Part shown: positions 23,201 to 28,604 of the stretch, one piece after another
How the letters are laid out: each line of letters begins with the position of its first letter
How positions within the stretch are numbered: position 1 is the stretch's first letter
DNA from: CAYXVF01 sp964468125
GTDB taxonomy: Bacteria; Myxococcota; XYA12-FULL-58-9; CAYXVF01
Assembly (NCBI GenBank): GCA_964468125.1
Contig: CAYXVF010000079.1
Span: forward strand, 1-28,604
Length of the DNA: 28,604 nt
Reading direction: 5' to 3'
The notes under the pieces: model-generated
Databases searched by the model: none
Seen by the model: the letters and a program-made list of their open reading frames with translations, nothing else
What the model was told of the DNA's origin: nothing
Made by a program: the position numbers and the translations under genes

Positions 23201-25381
23201 TCAGCGCAGGTAGCGGTCAAAATGGTCGACGAGCTTCTGGAACAGAAACCGCGCGTAGGGCCCCTCGCGCGCCCAAGAGTGGGTGGCGCCCGGCGCAAAG
23301 GCAAAATCGAAGTCTTTTCCGGCTCGAATCAAGGCATCGGCGAGCACCACGGTCGTCTTGAACGGTACGACCTGGTCCTGCATGCCGTGAATGATCAGCA
23401 GGTGATCCTGAAGGTTCTCGGTGTGCCGGAGCGCGAGACGCTCGAAGATTTCCGGATGGGTCTGCGGATCGCGGACGATCGCGACGTCGTCCGTGCCAAA
23501 AAAGTGCGGATCGACCGCCGCGGCCGCGGCGACCCCCGCCTGAAACAGTCCGGGCTTTTTGAGAAGCGAATAGACGGTCAGGGTCCCGCCGTAGCTGCTG
23601 CCCCAGATCCCGATCCGGTCCGGGTCCACGTGAGGCAAAGACTCCATGTACGCGACGGCGCTTTCCAAGTCGTCGAGATCGCGCCCGGCAAAATCCGTCA
23701 GAAACTCCTCGCGAAAGGCGCGGCCGTAGCCCGTGCTGCCCCGCACGTCCACTTGCACCACGATGTAGCCGCGAGCGACCAGGAGCTGCTGCACCAGACT
23801 GTAGCGGCCGGACCACCGATTGCGCGCGGTGTTTGAGTACACAGGGCCGAAGAGGACCGGGTATTTGCGTGTGTGGTCGAGGTTTTTGGGCTCGAGAATG
23901 CGTGCTCGGAGCTCGTAGTCGTCGATGCGGCTCGGTATGCGGACGTAGAGCCCACGCACCCACTCGGCTTCCTGAAACTCGGGGGTGGGCGAGGTGGTGA
24001 TCCGCGTGGGCTCGCCACCGGCGGTGGAGACCAGATAGAGCTCGGGTGGACTCACCTCGTCGTCCTGCATGAAGGCGAGGTGCTCACCGTCCGGTGAGGG
24101 GAAGGCGCGGTTCTGGCCCGGGAGAAAGGTGAGCTGGCGTGCGGCCTTCTCGCCGACTTGGAGCCACAGGACCTGGCGCTCCCGGATGTTGGGTACATTC
24201 GCGGCGTAGAAGATCGCATTCGCTTCGGGCACCACGGTCGGCCCGCCGAGCACGTCGGCGGCCGAGTGGGTGAGAAGGACAGGCTCGGAGGAGGGGCCAT
24301 CGAGCTGGTAGAGCCCGTAGCGATCGCCGAGGTCGCTCAAAAAGACCACGGAGGTGCCGTTGGGGTGCCAGGCGGAGGCGAAGGCGGTGTAGATCCGCGA
24401 GGCCCGCTCCCCGTGCCAGAGCTGTTCGAGGGCGCCGCTCGCTCGGTCCACGCGGTAGAGCCAGCGATCGACCGCCGTGTCCGAGGCGAGATCGAGAAGC
24501 AGCACGTTGTTTGGCGACCAGCTGAAGCCGACCACCTGCGTGTGCTCCGGGGACTGCGTTTGGAGCCAGCGCAGCGATAGGTCTGCGACGTTCAGGAGCC
24601 CAACGCGCCGAGACTCATTGGCATCTCCGGGATAGCCGCGGCGTATCTCATTTGGATCGGTTTCCGGGGCGAGATAGTCGGGAAAGGGCACCTTGCGCAT
24701 CGAGCGCCGGTCCACCGCATGCACGGCGAGGCTGCGGCCGTCCGCAGACCAGGCGTAGGTCGGGCCGCCCCAAATGCCCGGGCCGATCTCCCGCTCCGGT
24801 CGATTGTAGCGGCCGAGGCCGTTCTTGGAGAGGGGGGCGATGCCGAGCTCGGTGGCGCGTTTGGGGAGAGGCTCTGTCAGATCGAGAAGCCAGAGGTCCC
24901 CATCACGAAGATAGGCGAGCCGATCTCCCGTAGGGGAGACACTGAGCGTCGATGCTCCTTCGCCGAGGGTGGCGATGCGGGTTTCGTTGCCGCCGGGATA
25001 GGCCGTCGACCAGAGCTCGGCGTCGCGAATGGTGAAGAGGACGGCGCCATCCGCACTCCAGGCGAAGTCGCGAATGGGCGCGGTGCTCATGCGTTTGGGA
25101 GTGGGCTGCTGCGGCGTGGAGACCCACAGGAGGCGACCGTCTTCGCCGGGCTCGTTCCAGCTGAAGGCAAAGGCCCGACTGTCCGGAGCCCATCTGGGGG
25201 CGGAGGGCGGTGTGCCCGTGAGCGAAGGGGAGCCGAAGATTCGCTCGAGGGTGATCGCTTCGTCCGGCGGGGCCGGTTCGGGAGCGGCGGGCCTCGAGGG
25301 GCGCTGTACGCAGGCGAAGGCCGTGCATGCGAGAAGGAGAGTGAGTGAGCGGGCGGATCGGGGAAACGGTGGGGGTCGCAT
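23201..25381 (-). CDS. S9-family (prolyl oligopeptidase/DPP-IV-like) serine peptidase, predicted lipoprotein
   Basis: A 726-residue protein. The signal carries LLLACTAFACVQ, with two possible lipobox Cys. The N-terminal half is a beta-propeller with recurring strands such as WAPDSRAFAFSW, WSADGAVLFTI, SPTGDRLAYL, WSPNNVLLLDL and SPDGEHLAFM. The C-terminal alpha/beta-hydrolase domain shows YIVVQVDVRGSTGYGRAF, nucleophile S596 in GSSYGG, D669 in HGMQDQVVPF and H701 in GATHSWAREG, a full triad. The RYNRPE and GIWGGPTYAWS segments correspond to the DPP-IV-type entry region. It should cleave short peptides, often after Pro, in the periplasm or at the surface. ATG 25381 has GAGGATTC just upstream; the frame to 25447 has no support. 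It is divergent from the C39-like gene and followed by the 78-residue gene. Confidence 0.94.
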   Translation of the reverse strand: MRPPPFPRSARSLTLLLACTAFACVQRPSRPAAPEPAPPDEAITLERIFGSPSLTGTPPSAPRWAPDSRAFAFSWNEPGEDGRLLWVSTPQQPTPKRMSTAPIRDFAWSADGAVLFTIRDAELWSTAYPGGNETRIATLGEGASTLSVSPTGDRLAYLRDGDLWLLDLTEPLPKRATELGIAPLSKNGLGRYNRPEREIGPGIWGGPTYAWSADGRSLAVHAVDRRSMRKVPFPDYLAPETDPNEIRRGYPGDANESRRVGLLNVADLSLRWLQTQSPEHTQVVGFSWSPNNVLLLDLASDTAVDRWLYRVDRASGALEQLWHGERASRIYTAFASAWHPNGTSVVFLSDLGDRYGLYQLDGPSSEPVLLTHSAADVLGGPTVVPEANAIFYAANVPNIRERQVLWLQVGEKAARQLTFLPGQNRAFPSPDGEHLAFMQDDEVSPPELYLVSTAGGEPTRITTSPTPEFQEAEWVRGLYVRIPSRIDDYELRARILEPKNLDHTRKYPVLFGPVYSNTARNRWSGRYSLVQQLLVARGYIVVQVDVRGSTGYGRAFREEFLTDFAGRDLDDLESAVAYMESLPHVDPDRIGIWGSSYGGTLTVYSLLKKPGLFQAGVAAAAAVDPHFFGTDDVAIVRDPQTHPEIFERLALRHTENLQDHLLIIHGMQDQVVPFKTTVVLADALIRAGKDFDFAFAPGATHSWAREGPYARFLFQKLVDHFDRYLR

Positions 25382-25548
25382 GAATCCTCGCACTGAGCGT
25401 TGCGTGGGGTGAAGGTCCAAAGCTTCGAGCAAGCGCCGCCCGAACACAACCGCGGCGCGCGGTGAGAATCACGGCTCGAGGCTCGTCGGCCGAAAATGGA
25501 GCAGAAACGCGCAACGGTCGGTCGGGCGCGGGCGACAATCAAGATCCG

Positions 25549-26364
25549 ATGGTCATTCCCGTACGCCCCAGTTCTGGTCAGGTGCCGGTCGCCGCGGCCG
25601 AAGCGCTCGAATCCGCGCCCGTTCAGCAGCTCATGCGAACCATGGTGGACGCCATGGCGAATCCGGAGCGCGTCAATCTGCAGAACCTGACGCAGCAGCT
25701 GATGTCGATCGATCTGAGCCTCTTCGACCAGATGCGCGGCCAGCCCTTGGCCCACACGCCGCCGCCGGAATGGGCGCATCTCACGCCAGGGGATCGGACC
25801 TCGCACGCGCTGCTCGCTCAGGGGGGGGCCGAAGGCACCATTGGGCGTTCGTCTACCTCGCTGTCGGGGAGCGGCTGCGCGATCGCCTCGCTCGGCATGA
25901 TCGCAAATCAGGCGGGAACCCGCGGTTACACCTCGATCGAACAGGTCAACGCCGAGCTCACCCACTCCGGCGGACTCGAAGGGTCAAATCTTCACTGGGC
26001 CGATGCGGGACGCTCCGTCGGGCTCCGTCACGACGGGGTCGTGGGCTTCTCCGACATCGACGAGGCCTTGCGCTCACCGGACGGCCACTATGTGGCGGCG
26101 GTGGACTACAAGGAGGGTGGGAGCGCGGCCAACGGCGCGGACCACTTCGTCGCCGTCCGTCGCTACGACCCCGGCCGCGATGTTCTGATCATCGCGGACC
26201 CCGCGGGCAACGGACGCGAGCTCGCCATGACCCGCGGACCAGACGGGGCCTTCTATGCCCCCTCCACCCGGCAGGGGCAGCCGGTGACCTACCGACTCAT
26301 CTACATGCACCGCTATGTCGGCGATTCACGCCTCGCGCTCGCCGATCAGCCCCTGCGGGCCTGA
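25549..26364 (+). CDS. C39-like papain-fold cysteine peptidase, stand-alone
   Basis: A 271-residue protein. The N-terminal 75 residues are hydrophilic and helical (PVQQLMRTMVDAMANPERVN, LQNLTQQLMSIDLSLFDQM) and not recognised. The peptidase part shows the expected triad: C110 in SGSGCAIASLGMI, H199 in ADHFVAVRRYD and D217 in IIADPAGNG, as in the C39 and related peptidase_C39_2 families. The middle has YTSIEQVNAELTHSGG, typical for the helix after the Cys. No ABC-transporter domains are present, so it is not a bacteriocin exporter. No signal peptide is seen. The start is uncertain: ATG 25549 and GTG 25462 both lack a clear ribosome site. It lies 146 bases before the FHA gene in the same direction. 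Confidence 0.72.
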   Translation: MVIPVRPSSGQVPVAAAEALESAPVQQLMRTMVDAMANPERVNLQNLTQQLMSIDLSLFDQMRGQPLAHTPPPEWAHLTPGDRTSHALLAQGGAEGTIGRSSTSLSGSGCAIASLGMIANQAGTRGYTSIEQVNAELTHSGGLEGSNLHWADAGRSVGLRHDGVVGFSDIDEALRSPDGHYVAAVDYKEGGSAANGADHFVAVRRYDPGRDVLIIADPAGNGRELAMTRGPDGAFYAPSTRQGQPVTYRLIYMHRYVGDSRLALADQPLRA

Positions 26365-26465
26365 GAATCGCCGCAGGTTGCGACGCGGTTTGTGAGCCTG
26401 AGTAGGAGATACCCCTACCCATTCCTTTCCATGCGCGTCAGAGTCTCCCCCGATGACGCGTCAGT

Positions 26466-26481
26466 TCTCGTGGGCACGAGA
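26466..26481 (+). promoter_or_regulatory. Palindrome upstream of the FHA gene
   Basis: TCTCGTG-GG-CACGAGA is a perfect 7-2-7 inverted repeat, ending 29 bases before the FHA start (26511). A wider repeat, GCGTCA-N13-TGACGC (26435-26459), lies before it. Either may be an operator or a leader hairpin. Confidence 0.4.
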
Positions 26482-26510
26482 GCGGACCGAGTTTCAGGAA
26501 GGGATGAGGC

Positions 26511-27788
26511 ATGTCGAGCTCTGGAGAGCAGTACGTTCCGGGATTCGATAACCGGGGAACGATGGTGGTTTCGAAGGGGCATCCGCTGCTGCGCACGCCC
26601 GTTGACGTCGCGCGGCTGTGGGGCCGAATTTGGGATCCGATCTACGAAGGCTTCGCACAGGGGCGCGGTCGCGGCTACGCGCTCGTGCTCCTGGACGATG
26701 GGGGCGAGATTCAGGCGACGGCGTCGCTCACCGCTGGGAGGAACGCCCTGCCCAACACGGTGACCGTCGGTCGCCATACCCATTGTGGTCTGCACGTGAT
26801 CGGCGATCCCATGGTCGCCCTCCGGCACCTACTCGTGAGCGTCCATGCCCCCGATGGGGAAGAGTCGACGCCGCTTCTGGAAGTGAGCGACCTGCGCACG
26901 GAGAAGGGGTTCGTGGTGGAGGGCGTCGGTTCCGTTCGCGCGGCGTTGGTGCGGGGGGCCACGAACCTCGCGTTTGCGTCCATGCGCTTGCTCGCGCTCC
27001 CTCTCAGTGGCGCGAAGAGCTGGCCGATCTTTCCACACCACGCCTGGGAGTGTTTTTTCGCGGAGCCGGCGGTTTTGGTGCAGCCCGCGTTGCTCGAGAA
27101 CCCCGCTGCCGAGCAAGAGCCGAGCTTCCGGGGAACGCGTGTCTCGGTGGTGCAGCCGCCCGTCGAGGTGAGCGAGCTCGTCGACTCCCGATTGTGGAGT
27201 GAAGAGAGCCTCCCGATCCGGCCGCGTCCGGCGCAGGTGGAGCAAGGCCGCTCGGGCTGGTCGCGCGAGACGGAGGGTCCGCAGGAGCCCCTGCAGCTCG
27301 ACCTCGGATTCATGTCGTCGGCGGAGCGCACGGACTTTGACGACTTTGACGACTCGAATGAGGACGGGTCCGCCTCGGAATCCGGCGCCGCATCGGATCC
27401 GGACGACAATGTCGTCTACTTCTCCGCCTGGGAGTGCGAGCCAGGGCAGCGCCCGGTGCCCCTCGTTCGGGTTAGGCTGAGCGGACCAGGAGGTCGCGTG
27501 TGGATGACCTTGAGCGATCGGGATCTGCACCGAGGAGTGGTTCTCGGCCGCTACGAGCGCTGCGCGGGTCACGTGAAGGGGCACGTCTTCGACGACTCGG
27601 TCTCCCGCGTACATGCGTTGCTCCGCAGCGACGGTCACGGGAGAATCCTCGTGATCGACACGGGCTCGACCCACGGGATCCGGCTCGACAGCCGCGGCCC
27701 TGAGCGCGTGCGGTGCGAGGAGCTGAGGCCGGGCGATCGTGCCTGGCTGAGCTACGCGAGTCACGTGAGCGTGGAGGACATCCAGTAG
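26511..27788 (+). CDS. Protein with two FHA-type domains
   Basis: A 425-residue soluble protein. An N-terminal FHA-like domain (about residues 83-165) reads NTVTVGRHTHCGLHVIGDPM then ALRHLLVSVH, keeping GR and the RH pair but without the typical SR-H-x-x-I context. A linker and an acidic run (DFDDFDDSNEDGSASE) follow. The C-terminal domain (about 340-420) is canonical: GVVLGRYERC, DSVSRVHALL, IDTGSTHGIRLD, with the conserved Arg, Ser-Arg-His and Ser-Thr-His-Gly that bind phosphothreonine. The protein should read Ser/Thr-kinase signals, which are abundant in Myxococcota. No kinase is present in this window. ATG 26511 follows GGAAGGGATGAGGC. The downstream WYL gene starts 23 bases after the stop, so the two are probably co-transcribed. 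Confidence 0.84.
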   Translation: MSSSGEQYVPGFDNRGTMVVSKGHPLLRTPVDVARLWGRIWDPIYEGFAQGRGRGYALVLLDDGGEIQATASLTAGRNALPNTVTVGRHTHCGLHVIGDPMVALRHLLVSVHAPDGEESTPLLEVSDLRTEKGFVVEGVGSVRAALVRGATNLAFASMRLLALPLSGAKSWPIFPHHAWECFFAEPAVLVQPALLENPAAEQEPSFRGTRVSVVQPPVEVSELVDSRLWSEESLPIRPRPAQVEQGRSGWSRETEGPQEPLQLDLGFMSSAERTDFDDFDDSNEDGSASESGAASDPDDNVVYFSAWECEPGQRPVPLVRVRLSGPGGRVWMTLSDRDLHRGVVLGRYERCAGHVKGHVFDDSVSRVHALLRSDGHGRILVIDTGSTHGIRLDSRGPERVRCEELRPGDRAWLSYASHVSVEDIQ

Positions 27789-27811
27789 CTCGGTGAGGAG
27801 GTGAGTGTTCG

Positions 27812-28604
27812 ATGGCCGCCGATGAACAGATCGTTCGTCTCTGGGGCGTGTTGAATCTGCTGTCGCAAAAGCCCGAGGGCATGACTGCCAAGCAGATCTC
27901 CGACCGCATGGGCCAATCAAAGTCCACGGTCACGCGCGACATTCAGAAGCTCGAGCGCGCCGGTTTCGCGATCATCGAAGTGCCGGTCAAAAACCGAAAG
28001 GTCTACAAGCTCTCAACGGAGCTGAGCGCCCTGGCGGAGGTGGAAGTCACTTCGCTCGAGATGCTCTCGCTCTACGCGGTGCGCTCGTTGATTGCGCCGC
28101 TCGCGGGCACGCCGGTCTACGAGTCCTTGAACAATCTGTTCCAGAAGCTGCACGGCGCGGCGCAAAAGATCGGCAACGGTCGCCTCGATGTCTTCCCTCA
28201 CGTGTATTTGGAGCACACGCGGGCGGCGAAGGACTACTCGCAGGCGTCAGACGTGATCGACGCGCTCGTCGATGGAATCGTCCGCAAGCGCGTGCTGACG
28301 ATCTGCTACGAGCCCCCGGGCAAGACGCCGCGCACGCACGAGCTGCGCCCGGTGAAGCTCTTCTTCAACATGGGCGGGCTCTACTGCATGGGCTTGCTCG
28401 GGGAAAAGAAGGTGGTGAGCACGCTCGCGGTGGAGCGGGTGCGCGAGGCGGAAATCAGCAAGCGAAGCTTCAAGGTGCCTAAAGCGCTGAAGCTCGAGAA
28501 GCGCCTGGAGGGCGTCTTTGGGGTGATCGAGGATCACGACCCGCAAAAAGTGGTGGTGCGTTTTACGAAAGTGGTCGCCCCCTACATTCGCGCGCGCGTT
28601 TGGC
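27812..28604 (+). CDS. HTH-WYL transcriptional regulator, cut by the right edge
   Basis: The frame is open from ATG 27812 to the window end, giving 264 residues. Residues 1-60 are a DeoR-like winged helix (VRLWGVLNLLSQKPEGMTAK, then SKSTVTRDIQKLERAGFAII), followed by a helical middle (EVTSLEMLSLYAVRSLIAP). A WYL domain follows at about 150-225: VRKRVLTICYEPPGKTPRTH, LRPVKLFFNMGGLYCMGLLG, then TLAVERVREAEI, where GLYCMG takes the place of the usual WYL strand and the Arg residues match the ligand-contact pattern. WYL regulators sense nucleic-acid or other ligands and often control defence or stress genes. GAGGAG (27795-27800) lies 11 bases upstream, slightly far but the best available. It is probably one unit with the FHA gene. 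Confidence 0.9.
   Translation, partial: MAADEQIVRLWGVLNLLSQKPEGMTAKQISDRMGQSKSTVTRDIQKLERAGFAIIEVPVKNRKVYKLSTELSALAEVEVTSLEMLSLYAVRSLIAPLAGTPVYESLNNLFQKLHGAAQKIGNGRLDVFPHVYLEHTRAAKDYSQASDVIDALVDGIVRKRVLTICYEPPGKTPRTHELRPVKLFFNMGGLYCMGLLGEKKVVSTLAVERVREAEISKRSFKVPKALKLEKRLEGVFGVIEDHDPQKVVVRFTKVVAPYIRARVW

Overview
The window is GC-rich and densely coded on both strands. It looks like a chromosomal segment of a Myxococcota-type (deltaproteobacterial) organism. The reasons are many secreted lipoproteins and peptidases, a surface protein ending in a myxosortase-like C-terminal tag (Cys, hydrophobic helix, Arg cluster), and an FHA protein next to a WYL regulator. This is inference from gene content; there is no rRNA or other marker gene. 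I see no tRNA, CRISPR array or insertion sequence. One run of exactly 100 N (22075-22174) marks a scaffold gap.

Layout, left to right. (1) 1-1265 holds two broken genes pointing away from each other: the 3' part of a YtcJ-type amidohydrolase on minus and the 3' part of a repeat-rich beta-propeller-like protein on plus. Both lack their 5' halves and both contain frameshifts. (2) 1266-5220 minus is a tightly coupled set, M13 metallopeptidase lipoprotein, then APC amino-acid permease, then small PlsC-type acyltransferase, joined by two 4-bp start/stop overlaps. (3) 5309-6664 minus is a DECR2-like short-chain reductase followed by a shikimate-kinase-like protein without a P-loop. (4) 6867-12564 plus carries a small secreted protein preceded by a 17-bp palindrome, a 600-bp leader/intergenic stretch, a 988-residue TonB-dependent receptor with a Pro-Glu repeat, a Cys-rich lipoprotein, a strong intrinsic terminator, and a myxosortase-tagged TIG-like protein whose start lies only 14 nt past that terminator.

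(5) 12803-15361 minus is a subtilisin-type lipoprotein with two copies of a C-terminal domain, divergent from an AraC-family regulator. That regulator overlaps, tail to tail, a degenerate histidine-kinase-type ATPase protein. (6) 17436-19844 minus is a metzincin lipoprotein. (7) 20013-20543 minus is an Hsp20 chaperone with an FNR-like site upstream. (8) 20740-21625 plus is a decayed beta-helix lipoprotein gene. (9) 21704-22845 plus is an SH3/outer-membrane barrel protein interrupted by the N gap inside a tandem repeat. (10) 22906-25381 minus holds a 78-residue secreted protein and an S9 peptidase lipoprotein. (11) 25549 to the end, plus, carries a C39-like cysteine peptidase, a two-FHA protein and a WYL regulator cut by the window edge.

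The common theme is the cell envelope and extracellular proteolysis. Four peptidases of unrelated families (M13, S8, metzincin, S9) each carry a lipoprotein signal, and a fifth, C39-like, has no clear export signal. They sit near an amino-acid permease and a TonB-dependent receptor, so degradation of external protein with uptake of the products is a reasonable reading. I found no single cassette that I can defend as a new defence or mobile system. The best leads are the terminator placed immediately before a start codon, the duplicated subtilase domain, the receptor/Cys-rich lipoprotein pair, the degenerate kinase-fold proteins, and the C39/FHA/WYL neighbourhood.
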